From an uncultured Coriobacteriaceae bacterium (lineage in GTDB: Bacteria > Actinomycetota > Coriobacteriia > Coriobacteriales > Atopobiaceae): DNA of 60,275 bases. Below, piece by piece: positions 34,101-42,766 of the stretch. Under the pieces are notes generated by a model, which was not told the DNA's origin, did no database searches, and was given only the letters and a program-made list of their open reading frames with translations. The position numbers and the translations under genes are program-made. The stretch is from contig CACYGL010000013.1 in assembly GCA_902773995.1 (NCBI GenBank), positions 14,804 through 75,078 on the forward strand, read 5' to 3'. How positions within the stretch are numbered: the stretch's first letter is position 1; the number at the start of each line of letters is the position of its first letter.

Positions 34101-34124
34101 TACGCGTTCCCCGTCCTTCTCGGA

Positions 34125-34153
34125 TGAGACAAAGGGACTGTCCCTTTGTCTCA
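34125..34153. repeat. Perfect 29-bp palindrome, TGAGACAAAGGGAC family
   Basis: TGAGACAAAGGGAC, a central T, then GTCCCTTTGTCTCA: 14 perfect pairs. It lies in the divergent gap between the EamA and M16 genes. A related copy is at 40346-40394. Confidence 0.85.
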
Positions 34154-34293
34154 CAGCGACATGTGATTCTACAGCGGAACGCCGCAGCCACCGCACGCGG
34201 GTCTGCATGCTGGGGAAAACGGGCACCATACCATGCGTGTTAAGCTTCTTCTCGAAATACGATATCGGCGGCCCCAGGCCGCAAGGAGGAACC

Positions 34294-37263
34294 ATGGCAT
34301 CCGAAGGCATCACCACAGCACCCCAGCGCGACTTCCTCGCGCCCGACCCGTCCCTTGCCCCCGGCAGCGTGCACGCCGGCTTTGAGGTGGTCTCCGCGAC
34401 ACCCGTCCCCGAGGTCTCCGGCACTATCTACGTGCTGCGCCACCAGGCGTCGGGCGCCCGCGCCATGTGGATCGCGTGCGCCGACACCAACAAGTCCTTC
34501 TCGATTGCCTTCAAGACCCCTCCCGCAGACGACACGGGCGTCTTCCACATCATCGAGCACTCCGTGCTCTGCGGCTCCGACGCCTACCCCGTGAAGGAGC
34601 CCTTCGTCAACCTGCTCAAGACGTCCATGCAGACCTTCCTGAACGCCCTCACGTTCCCGGACAAGACCATGTACCCCGTGGCTTCCACCAACACGTCCGA
34701 CCTCGAGAACCTCATGGGCGTCTACCTTGACGCCGTCCTCCACCCCGCCATCTACCACCGCCGCCGCATCTTCGAGCAGGAGGGCTGGCATCTCGAGGCG
34801 GCAGACGACGGCTCGCTCTCGTACAACGGCGTGGTCTTCAACGAGATGAAGGGCGCCCTCTCAGACCCGGACGAGGTCCTGAGCCTGGCGCTCTCCCGTG
34901 CGCTCTTCCCCCAGAGCCCCTACCGCTTTGAGTCCGGCGGCGCGCCGCGCGCCATCCCCACTCTCACATACGAGGGCTTCCTTGACGCGCACGCCCGCCA
35001 CTACGCCCTGCCCAACAGCTACACCATCCTCTACGGAGACATGGACATAGACCGCGAGCTTGCCTTTATCGACAAGCGCTTCCGCGGCGCAGAGAACCGC
35101 GGCGCAGGTGCGCCCAACCCCCTGCCGCTCCAGCCGGCAGTCACCTCCGCCCCGGTGAAGGTCGAGATGGCAACCACCCCCGACAACGCCTCCGTGGGCC
35201 TGGCGTACGTTGTTGCCACGTCCAACCAGCGCGAGCGCGTGCTTGCCGTGGACGTGCTGCTCGACGCCCTCTGCGGCTCCAACGAGGCCCCACTCAAGCG
35301 TCGCGTCCTCGACGCCGGCCTTGCCAACGATTTCCAGGCCGCGCTCATCGACGGCGTCGCCCAGCCCGAGGTGGTCTTCCAGCTCAAGGGCGCCCATGCG
35401 GACGTGGCGGATCGCTTCCGCAAGCTCGTCGAGGACTCCTGCCGCGAGTTTGCCGAGAACGGCATCCCGCGCGACAAGCTCGAGGCCTCGCTTGCCCAGG
35501 CGGAGTTCAACCTGCGCGAGCGCGACTTTGGCTCCTGGGCCACAGACGGCGTGGCCCTCTCGATGCAGGCGCTCTCGAGCTGGCTCTACGACGACAACCA
35601 CCCCTTTGACTACCTGCAGTACGAGGACGCACTGGCAGACCTCAAGAAAGGCCTGGACAACGGCCTGTTCGAGGGCCTGCTCAAAGAGATCGTGTGCGAG
35701 AACCCCCACTCCGCGCTGGCGGAGCTCGTTCCCACCGAGGGTGGCGACGCGGCAGAGGAGGCAGACGAGCTTGCCCGCCTGCGCGCGCAGATGAGCGACA
35801 AGGACGTCGAGGGCGTACGCCGCGAGGTCGAGGCGCTCCGCGCCGAGCAGGAGGCACCGGACTCCCCGGAGGCCCTGGCCACGCTGCCCACGCTCACCGT
35901 CGCAGACATCGAGCCGGCCCGACCGGACCCGGAGGTCGCAGACGTAAAGGCGCCACTCCCCTGCCTCGCCCACGAGCTTGACACCCGCCATATCGACTAC
36001 GTCTATCACTACTTTGACCTGCGGCGCGTTGGCTTTGCCGAGCTGCCCTACGTGGGCGTGCTCACAGACCTTCTCGGCAAGCTCGACACCAAGCTGCACA
36101 CCGCCTCGGACCTCGACACGTTGGTCGAGGCAAACCTTGGCAACCTAGGCTTTGGCTACGAGACCTACGGTCGCGACGACGACCTCTCGTTTGCCCGCCC
36201 CATGCTTGTGGTGAGCGCGAGCGCCCTTTCCGAGAAGGTCGACGCCCTGGCCAGCATCCCGCAGGAGGTCTGGGGCAAGACCCTTTACCTCGACGGCAAC
36301 CGCATGCGCGACATCCTCACGCAGCGCAAGGTGGCGCTCGAGCAGTACTTCGTGAACTCTGGCCACGCGGCGGCCGCAGCGCGCGCAACGAGCTACTTCT
36401 CGTCCGCCTCGGTGGCGTCGAGCCAGATGGGCGGCATCGACTACTACCTCTTCCTCAAGCGCCTGCTTGCCAACTGGGACCGCAGGCTCCCGGCGCTCCA
36501 GGAGATCCTCCCCAACCTGGCAGACCGCATCTTCACCGCAGACGAGGTCACGGTAAGCTTCACCGGCCCCGCGGAGGACCGCAAACGCTTCTGGGAACTT
36601 GGCGGCACGCTGGGCCTCGAGGAGCAGGGCGAGAACGTCTGCGAGCACAGGCTCCAGATTCCTGCCCCCAAGGTCGCGCGCGAGGGCTTTGTGATTCCCT
36701 CCAATGTCTCCTTCGTGGCACGCGCCGCTGCGCCAACCACGGCAGACGCAGGCACCCTGGGCACCTGGCAGGTGGCAACCCGTGCGCTCTCCTTCGACTA
36801 CCTCTGGAACGAGGTCCGCGTGAAGGGCGGCGCCTACGGCGTGGGCTTCAGCCACACCACTGAGGGCATCCGTAGGTTCTGGTCGTTCCGCGACCCCAAC
36901 ATTGCCTCCACGCTCCAGCGCTACGACGGCGCCGCCGCATGGCTCGCCAACTGGACCCCCACGGACGACGAGCTCTCCGGCTACATCGTCTCCTCCGTGG
37001 CCGCGCAGGACGCTCCCGAGAAGCCCCGCGCGCTTGCCCGCAGGCAGGACATGCAGCGCTTCAACGGCAGGCCCGCCAACTGGCGAAACATCATCCGCCA
37101 GCAGGAGCTCGACTCCACCGCCGAGGCCGTGCGCGCGCTCGCGCCGGCGCTCGAGCCCACCGCCGCTCCCGCGGGCGTCTGCGTCTTTGGTCCGCGTGAG
37201 GCCATCGAGGCGTCCGGGCTCGACCTTGCCGTGCACGAGCTCGTCGGCAGCGAGGAGGCGTAG
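34294..37263 (+). CDS. M16C family metalloprotease (presequence-protease/insulinase-like)
   Basis: 989 residues, cytosolic, no signal. The inverted zinc motif HxxEH is HIIEH (residues 85-89) in DDTGVFHIIEHSVLCGSDAYPVKEPF; the downstream zinc Glu lies in the LYNG-type segment SYNGVVFNEMKGALSDPDEV. The second catalytic-like half has EELARLRAQMSDKDVEGV (coiled hinge) and the substrate-binding RxxxY-type KGGAYGVGFSHTTEGIRRFWSFRDPN. Length and order match PreP/CYM1-type M16C enzymes that degrade peptides inside a closed chamber. GGAGG precedes ATG 34294. The next gene starts 2 bp after its stop, so they are cotranscribed. Confidence 0.92.
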   Translation: MASEGITTAPQRDFLAPDPSLAPGSVHAGFEVVSATPVPEVSGTIYVLRHQASGARAMWIACADTNKSFSIAFKTPPADDTGVFHIIEHSVLCGSDAYPVKEPFVNLLKTSMQTFLNALTFPDKTMYPVASTNTSDLENLMGVYLDAVLHPAIYHRRRIFEQEGWHLEAADDGSLSYNGVVFNEMKGALSDPDEVLSLALSRALFPQSPYRFESGGAPRAIPTLTYEGFLDAHARHYALPNSYTILYGDMDIDRELAFIDKRFRGAENRGAGAPNPLPLQPAVTSAPVKVEMATTPDNASVGLAYVVATSNQRERVLAVDVLLDALCGSNEAPLKRRVLDAGLANDFQAALIDGVAQPEVVFQLKGAHADVADRFRKLVEDSCREFAENGIPRDKLEASLAQAEFNLRERDFGSWATDGVALSMQALSSWLYDDNHPFDYLQYEDALADLKKGLDNGLFEGLLKEIVCENPHSALAELVPTEGGDAAEEADELARLRAQMSDKDVEGVRREVEALRAEQEAPDSPEALATLPTLTVADIEPARPDPEVADVKAPLPCLAHELDTRHIDYVYHYFDLRRVGFAELPYVGVLTDLLGKLDTKLHTASDLDTLVEANLGNLGFGYETYGRDDDLSFARPMLVVSASALSEKVDALASIPQEVWGKTLYLDGNRMRDILTQRKVALEQYFVNSGHAAAAARATSYFSSASVASSQMGGIDYYLFLKRLLANWDRRLPALQEILPNLADRIFTADEVTVSFTGPAEDRKRFWELGGTLGLEEQGENVCEHRLQIPAPKVAREGFVIPSNVSFVARAAAPTTADAGTLGTWQVATRALSFDYLWNEVRVKGGAYGVGFSHTTEGIRRFWSFRDPNIASTLQRYDGAAAWLANWTPTDDELSGYIVSSVAAQDAPEKPRALARRQDMQRFNGRPANWRNIIRQQELDSTAEAVRALAPALEPTAAPAGVCVFGPREAIEASGLDLAVHELVGSEEA

Positions 37264-37264
37264 C

Positions 37265-38584
37265 GTGGCGGACGCTTCGGCGGGCGAGCGCCTCATAGGC
37301 TGGTACGGAGGCGTGGCCGAGAAGAACCTCTCGACGCGCCCGGACTTTGTGCGCAACTGGCTCATGCTGGGCTTCCAGGCCATGCGCGGCAAGGTCCACC
37401 TGGCCCCCTACGGCGACCTTCTGCCCTCGGGCAACCACGGCTACCAGCTCTTCATGGACTCCGTGGTGGGCGCGCTGGCAAACTTCGACAACGCTGTGGT
37501 CACAAGCATCTTCACTCCCAACGAGATCTTCCACGCGTTGGGGGCGCGTCCCGTGACTGCAGAGGCCGTGGCCTCCTTCGCAAGTGGCGCCCAGGCGGAA
37601 GGCGGATTTATCGCCGCTGCCGAGGGGCGCGGGGTCCCCGAGACGTACTGCTCCTACCACCGCATCCTCATGGGCATGGCGACCTCGGGCGTGCTGGGCA
37701 AGCCCCGCATGCTCGCGAGCTGCTCGGTAGCCTGCGACGCCAACAACCTCACCTTCAAGACCCTGGGCCGCTTCTGGGGCGTTCCCCACGTGTACGTGGA
37801 CGTTCCCTACGACGTCTCGCGCGATTCGGTCCTCTACGTGGCGGACGAGCTTCGCGAGATGGGCCGCGCCACAGAGGAGGCGTTCTCGCGCAAGCTCGAC
37901 GAGGGGCGCTTGCGCGAGGCCTGCGCGTGCTCAGAGCGAACCATGCGCGAGCTTGCGGCAACGCTTCCCACGCGCCGCAGGCGCTACCTGGCAAACACCA
38001 TGACCATCGACATGATGGAGATGCTCGACCTCCACCTCTCGCTGGGGCTCCCCGAGTGCGAGGACCTGGCGCGAGAGATGCAGCGCGACTTTCTCGCCGC
38101 CTCGCCGTACGAGGGCGTGAACCTGGTGTGGGCGCACGTCTCGCCCTACTTCCTGGAGTCGCTCGGCGAGCTCGTGAACACCAGCAAGACCGCGCAAATC
38201 GTGGCCTCAGACATGATGTTCGAGCACGTGACCGCAGGCGATGCGTGGTTCGACGCCTCGAGCCCCTACGAGTTCATGGCCGAGCGCCTGGTGCGCAGCT
38301 GCTTCAACGGGCCGGCGACGCGCCGGGCAGACTGCATCGAGCTTCTCGCACGCGAGACAAACGCAGACGCCGTGGTGCTCTTCTGCCACTGGGGCTGCAA
38401 GCAGACGGCGGGCGCGGCGCAGCTCATCCGCCGGCAGCTCGAGGGGGCAGGCTGGCCCGTGCTGGTGCTCGACGGCGACGCCTGCGATCGCGCCAACTGC
38501 ATGGAGGGTCAGATGTCCACGAGGTTCTCGGCCTTCCTCGAGATGGTCGAGAAGCGCAAGGAAGCTGAGAGACATGCCAGCTGA
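37265..38584 (+). CDS. 2-hydroxyacyl-CoA dehydratase-type (HgdB-like) iron-sulfur subunit
   Basis: About 439 residues from GTG 37265 (GAGGAGG at the end of the previous gene). HgdB-family features: a Cys-rich SCSVACDANNLTFKTLGRFWGVPHVYVDVPY, then VVLFCHWGCKQTAGAAQLIRRQLEGAGWPVLVLDGDACDRANCMEGQMSTRFSAFLEM, the standard C-terminal block that ligates and positions an [Fe-S] cluster. Together with the next gene it should form an ATP-driven radical dehydratase or a double-cubane-cluster type reductase; no CoA-transferase or substrate dehydrogenase is nearby, so the substrate is unknown. Overlaps the next start by 11 bp. Confidence 0.82.
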   Translation: MADASAGERLIGWYGGVAEKNLSTRPDFVRNWLMLGFQAMRGKVHLAPYGDLLPSGNHGYQLFMDSVVGALANFDNAVVTSIFTPNEIFHALGARPVTAEAVASFASGAQAEGGFIAAAEGRGVPETYCSYHRILMGMATSGVLGKPRMLASCSVACDANNLTFKTLGRFWGVPHVYVDVPYDVSRDSVLYVADELREMGRATEEAFSRKLDEGRLREACACSERTMRELAATLPTRRRRYLANTMTIDMMEMLDLHLSLGLPECEDLAREMQRDFLAASPYEGVNLVWAHVSPYFLESLGELVNTSKTAQIVASDMMFEHVTAGDAWFDASSPYEFMAERLVRSCFNGPATRRADCIELLARETNADAVVLFCHWGCKQTAGAAQLIRRQLEGAGWPVLVLDGDACDRANCMEGQMSTRFSAFLEMVEKRKEAERHAS

Positions 38585-40349
38585 ACAGCAGAAACATAAC
38601 GAACTCTTCTACGCGTGCAAGTACACGCCCATCGAGCTCCTCGCGGGGTTTGGCGCCACACCACGCATCGCCGAGGCGGACGTCGCCTCCTTTGCGTACG
38701 CCGACGCGCTGGCGCATCCCAACCTCTGCGGCTACGGCAAGGGCCTCATCGAGCGCATGATGGCGGCCGACGTGCACGAGGCAGTGCTTGTGACCTGCTG
38801 CGACGTGGTGCGCCGCGTCTACGACGTGCTGCAGGCCTCTGGCCGTATGGACTTCCTCTACCTGCTCGACCTGCCGCACCGGCGCGGGCCCGCGGAGGTT
38901 GCGCTCTTCCGTCGCCGTCTTCGGGCGCTCGCAGACGCCTACGCCGCGTACAGTGGAGTGCAGTTCGACGTGGGCGCGGCATGCGCCGCCTGCGGGACGG
39001 GCGTGGCGCGCGCGGACGACCGCGTGACGCTCATGGGCGCGCACGCCTCGGCATCGCTTGTCGCCGAGGTGGAGAAGGGCGTGGGCATGCCGGTGGAGAA
39101 CGCCACCTGCACGAGCCGGCACCTCAAGGTCTCTCCCCCGCCCCAGCTCGCGCGGATGGCAACGGAGCCTGCCTGCGGCGCGTGCTGCGATGGCGGTGCA
39201 ACCCCCGCGGGCAACCCCCTCGACGCCTTTCTCGACTGGTATGCGCCGGCGCTTCTCGGCCAGATCCCCTGCATGCGCATGGATGACATTGCCGAGCGGA
39301 GCGAGCTTGTGGGCGAGCGCGGCCAGCAGGGCGTGGTTTACCACACCATGAAGTTCTGCGACTACTATGGCTTCGAATACGGGGCCCTTGCGGAGAAGGA
39401 CGAGATTCCCATGGTCAAGATCGAGACGGACGGCACGTCGCAGAGCGAGGGGCAGCTGCGCACGAGGCTCGAGGCTTTTGGCGAGACCCTGCGGGCGCGC
39501 GGAGGCGCGGCTCAGCAGGCACAGCCCGCGCCGGCGGTGTCAGGCGACGCACCCGCAGACACCAAGGCGGCGGCCTACGTCATGGGCGTGGACTCCGGCT
39601 CCACCTCGACCGACGTTGTGATTATGGATGCAGACAAGCACATTGTGGCCACGGCCATTGTGCCAACCGGTGCCCGCGCGGCAGACGCCGCGGCCCGTGC
39701 GATGGACGAGGCACTCTCCCAGGCAGGCCTTGCTGCGAGCGACGTGGCCCTGCGCGTCTCGACGGGCTATGGCCGTGACAACATCGAGGGCATGGACTCC
39801 TCGGTTACCGAGATCACCTGCCACGCGCGCGGCGCCCACTACCTCGCGCCGGATGCGCGTTCGGTCATCGACATTGGCGGGCAGGACTCAAAGGTCATCC
39901 ACCTGAACGCCAACGGCAGCGTGGCGGGCTTCGTGATGAACGACAAATGCGCCGCAGGCACCGGGCGCTTCATGGAAGCCATGGCGCGCGTGCTTGAGAT
40001 GGACCTCGACGAGTTCTGCCGACGAGGCCTTGAGTGGCGCCACGAGGTGCGCATCACGAGCATGTGCACCGTGTTTGCCGAGAGCGAGGTCGTCTCGCTT
40101 GTGGCCGCAAACACCCCCACTCCCGACGTGATCCACGGGCTCGACGTATCGGTGGCGAGAAAGACCGCCACGCTCGCAAGCCGCGTGGGCGCCGAGCCGC
40201 CCTACCTCATGACAGGGGGGGTCGCGCAGAACGAGGGTGTGGTGCGCGCGCTCTCCGAGGTGCTCAAGGCGCCAGTCGCCACGCACGAGGACTCGCAGCT
40301 CTGCGGGGCCATTGGCGCAGCCCTTATCGGCCTGCAGTCGCTGGGATGA
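38574..40349 (+). CDS. Fusion of HgdB-like subunit and HgdC-type activase ATPase
   Basis: 591 residues. Residues 1-~320 are an HgdB-like module: YACKYTPIELLAGFGA, LVTCCDVVRRVYDVL, FDVGAACAAC, IPCMRMDDIAER, then HTMKFCDYYGFEYGAL and IETDGTSQSEGQLRTRLEAF. After a Pro/Ala linker, residues ~337-591 are an ASKHA activase: GVDSGSTSTDVVIMD, STGYGRDNIE, IDIGGQDSKVI, NDKCAAGTGRFMEAMA (cluster cysteine), ITSMCTVFAESEVVSL (second cluster cysteine), LMTGGVAQNEGVV. Activase and dehydratase are normally separate proteins. It overlaps the preceding HgdB gene. A GAGACAAAGGG hairpin covers its stop. Confidence 0.85.
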   Translation: MPAEQQKHNELFYACKYTPIELLAGFGATPRIAEADVASFAYADALAHPNLCGYGKGLIERMMAADVHEAVLVTCCDVVRRVYDVLQASGRMDFLYLLDLPHRRGPAEVALFRRRLRALADAYAAYSGVQFDVGAACAACGTGVARADDRVTLMGAHASASLVAEVEKGVGMPVENATCTSRHLKVSPPPQLARMATEPACGACCDGGATPAGNPLDAFLDWYAPALLGQIPCMRMDDIAERSELVGERGQQGVVYHTMKFCDYYGFEYGALAEKDEIPMVKIETDGTSQSEGQLRTRLEAFGETLRARGGAAQQAQPAPAVSGDAPADTKAAAYVMGVDSGSTSTDVVIMDADKHIVATAIVPTGARAADAAARAMDEALSQAGLAASDVALRVSTGYGRDNIEGMDSSVTEITCHARGAHYLAPDARSVIDIGGQDSKVIHLNANGSVAGFVMNDKCAAGTGRFMEAMARVLEMDLDEFCRRGLEWRHEVRITSMCTVFAESEVVSLVAANTPTPDVIHGLDVSVARKTATLASRVGAEPPYLMTGGVAQNEGVVRALSEVLKAPVATHEDSQLCGAIGAALIGLQSLG

Positions 40350-40356
40350 GACAAAG

Positions 40357-40383
40357 GAGACAAAGGGAGTTTCCCTTTGTCTC
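40357..40383. terminator. GAGACAAAGGGA hairpin between convergent genes
   Basis: Stem GAGACAAAGGGA / TCCCTTTGTCTC, 12 perfect pairs, loop GTT. It is embedded in a longer repeat-rich stretch (TGAGACAAAG at 40347, TCTCA at about 40390) overlapping the upstream stop. Same family as 34125-34153. Placed to terminate both converging transcripts. Confidence 0.65.
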
Positions 40384-40412
40384 ACTTCGTCTCATCCTCC
40401 GGCGCCAACCCT

Positions 40413-40997
40413 CTAAATGAGAAGGTCCTCCAGCGCGAGCTTGGGAACGTGATGGGTGCCCTCGTCGTCGCGCCAGTACGCAAGCCCGTGCTCGGTCTCG
40501 CTCGTCTCCAGCACCACGCGCTCGCCACGCTCGCCCAAGGCCAGCACCAGCTCGGTGACGTAGTCCTCCGCTGAGACACCCATGACGTCGCTCACGTCGG
40601 CGTCAAAGCTCTTGATCATGCAGCAGCCCAGCCCGCGCGACGCCGCTGCCAGCGCAATCGTTTGTGCCGCAATGCCCGTGTCGATCAGGCGGACGGGGTT
40701 GGCCGCAAGGGCCTTGGGCGCGCACACGGCAATGTAGCCCGTGGGCCTCTCGCCCGCGGCCGGACCGTTCCAGTCGCGCAGCAGCGCAGCCCAGTGCAGA
40801 CGCGAGAAGACCGCCGAGCGCTCCGCGGGCTCAACCGCAATGTGGAAGCGCAAGGTCTGCATGTTGTTCCCCGAGGGCGCAAATCGCGCGGCGTTCACCA
40901 GCGCAGCGAGGTCCCCGTAGCTCAGCGGCTCGTCCTCCGCGAACCGCCGATACGAGCGAGAAGATCTCACCAGGTCCTGGAAGTTCTTCGAGTTCAT
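40413..40997 (-). CDS. Nitroreductase-family flavoprotein
   Basis: 194 residues, FMN-binding NfsB/SagB-type fold: FQDLVRSSRSYRRFAEDEPLSYGDLAALVNAARFAPSGNNMQTLRFHIA is the N-terminal block with the phosphate-binding RSxRxF and APSGxNxQ motifs. LIDTGIAAQTIALAAASRGLGCCMIKSF is the central helix pair. LALGERGERVVLET is the C-terminal turn before a short tail. ATG 40997 has GGGGGTG ahead. Substrate is not predictable. The adjacent aminotransferase is codirectional, 106 bp upstream. Confidence 0.87.
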   Translation of the reverse strand: MNSKNFQDLVRSSRSYRRFAEDEPLSYGDLAALVNAARFAPSGNNMQTLRFHIAVEPAERSAVFSRLHWAALLRDWNGPAAGERPTGYIAVCAPKALAANPVRLIDTGIAAQTIALAAASRGLGCCMIKSFDADVSDVMGVSAEDYVTELVLALGERGERVVLETSETEHGLAYWRDDEGTHHVPKLALEDLLI

Positions 40998-41103
40998 CTC
41001 AACACCCCCTGCCGGGCATGCCCGACTGACTGCCGCCGAGGCCGCTCCCCGGCAGCGACAACACGCTCGGTGCCGCACCCGCGCTTCCGCAGACGCGACC
41101 CCG

Positions 41104-42264
41104 CTAGATCCCAGACTCTCCAATCCTCTGGCATGCCTCGCGCAGGCGCTCCGGAGGCATGACCAGGGCAAAGCGCACGTAGCCCTCACCCGAGGGACCA
41201 AAGCTCGCGCCCGGCGTCACAATGACGCCGGCCTTCTCCATGAGCTCGAGCGCAAACGCCTGGGAGTCCATGCGACCATGCGGGATGCGCGCCCACACGA
41301 ACATCGACCCGTGCGCGTTGGGTCGCTCCCAGCCAACGGCCTCCAGGCCGTCGCACAGTGCATCCCTGCGCTCCTGGTAGAGCAGGCGCTGGCGCTCAAC
41401 CGAGTCGCGCGGGCCGGTGAGCGCGGCAATGGCCGCGTCCTGCTCGGGCAGGAACATGCCAAAGTCCACCTGGCTGCGGAGCTTGCGCGTGGCAGCCACG
41501 ATGTCCTCGCGCCCCACCAAAAACGAGAGGCGGGCGCCGGTCACGTTGAAGGACTTGGAGAGCGAGAGGAACTCCACGCCCACGTCAAGCGCGCCGGGGT
41601 AGTCGAGGAAGCTCCCGCCAGCCGGCCCGTCGAAGATGATGTCGGAGTAGGCGTTGTCGTGGATGACCACGATGTCGTGCGCCTTGGCAAAGGCGATGAT
41701 CTGCTCGTACACCTCGGGCGTCCCCACGGAGCCAACGGGGTTCGCGGGAAGCGAGACCACCATGTAGCGGGCGGCATCCGCGACGTCTGCGGGAATGCCC
41801 TCCACCCACGGGAGGAAGTCATGCTCGGCAGTGAGCGGGTAGTACCAGGGCTTTGCGCCCGCCAGAAGCGTGCCGGTGGCAAAGACCGGGTAGCACGGGT
41901 CTGGGATAAGGGCCACGTCGCCGGGGTCTGCCAGCGCCGCGCACACGTGGCCCATGCCCTCCTGCGTCCCGCGGCAGCTCATGACCATCGAAGGCGTGAT
42001 GCCCTCGACGCCAAAGCGCGTACGGTAGTAGTCGCAGACGGCCTGGAGCAGCTCGTCCTTGTCGTGCAGGGCATACTTCCAGTTGGCGGGGTCTTCCGCG
42101 CTCTTTCGCAGCGCCTCGACCACGTGATGCGGCGGCTCGAAGTCCGGCGTACCAACCGAGAGGTCAAACACCTCGCGACCCTGTGCCTCCAGCTCGCGAC
42201 GCTTGGCGTTAAGCGCGGCGAAGACCTCGTCGCCAAACAGGTCGAGCCTCTTTGAGAACTGCAT
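41104..42264 (-). CDS. Class I/II PLP aminotransferase
   Basis: 386 residues, fold type I aminotransferase close to the LL-diaminopimelate/aspartate group. DLSVGTPDFEPPHHVVEAL, YALHDKDELLQAVCDYYRTRFGVE, PDPCYPVF, VVSLPANPVGSVG, VVIHDNAYSDIIFDG, and the PLP lysine in LSLSKSFNVTGARLSFLVG, with the final arginine region GEGYVRFALVMPPERL. Probably lysine-pathway or general amino-acid transamination; DapL versus broad-specificity AT cannot be settled. ATG 42264 follows GGGGAGGGG; the longer open frame is not supported. Confidence 0.88.
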   Translation of the reverse strand: MQFSKRLDLFGDEVFAALNAKRRELEAQGREVFDLSVGTPDFEPPHHVVEALRKSAEDPANWKYALHDKDELLQAVCDYYRTRFGVEGITPSMVMSCRGTQEGMGHVCAALADPGDVALIPDPCYPVFATGTLLAGAKPWYYPLTAEHDFLPWVEGIPADVADAARYMVVSLPANPVGSVGTPEVYEQIIAFAKAHDIVVIHDNAYSDIIFDGPAGGSFLDYPGALDVGVEFLSLSKSFNVTGARLSFLVGREDIVAATRKLRSQVDFGMFLPEQDAAIAALTGPRDSVERQRLLYQERRDALCDGLEAVGWERPNAHGSMFVWARIPHGRMDSQAFALELMEKAGVIVTPGASFGPSGEGYVRFALVMPPERLREACQRIGESGI

Positions 42265-42766
42265 GCGCACCCCTCCCCGGATGCAGGCGTAATGTACGCA
42301 TGGGACTGTAGACCACCAACGGTCGCCGGAACACGCCTTGGGACAATGACGCGCCCGATTGTTACATTGGGCGGGGCCGGCGGCAGTAACCGGACGGGCC
42401 AACGGTAGCGCAGGCACCCGCGCGAGTCCCCAAGCCCGGCCATACGGCCGTTTGGACCGCACCGCACACAAGGCCCCTCCGCCGTTCACCGAAAATCGAA
42501 TCGATAAATGGCATCGTTATCTTAAATGTTTGAACTTCTGCTCTTTTCTCACCTGCGATGACTCTGCAATGTCCCAACGCAATGTGAAATATCAAGAGAC
42601 AATATCCGGTATTTATCTCGTGCACTGGGCACAAGATATTGTGGCATAGTAGACGTCGCTGCAACGCTGCATCCACTGCAGCGCAACGAGAGACAAACCA
42701 GATGCATTGCCAACAGTTGCACGTTTTCAGTCGGCTGCCAGGCAATTCGCAAGAGGGAGTGAGCAC
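42265..42766. other. Long nrdD upstream region
   Basis: 502 bp between divergent aminotransferase and nrdD genes. The 200 bp nearest the aminotransferase is GC-rich. From about 42490 it becomes AT-rich and carries the candidate NrdR boxes (42599-42610 and 42631-42642) and a CATAGT -10-like hexamer just after them. No ORF or RNA gene seen. Confidence 0.5.
42599..42642 (+). promoter_or_regulatory. Candidate pair of NrdR boxes ahead of nrdD
   Basis: ACAAGATATTGT (42631-42642; CACAA/TTGTG arms with flanks) fits the NrdR consensus ACAnnATAnnTGT-like palindrome. ACAATATCCGGT (42599-42610) is a weaker copy whose centre is 32 bp away, three helical turns, as is usual for NrdR box pairs. Confidence 0.5.

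Noticed and set aside
37265..40349. Nitrogenase-like genes
   Set aside because: The double-cubane relation is only at superfamily level; motifs are those of 2-hydroxyacyl-CoA dehydratase and its activase, with no NifDK or NifH features.
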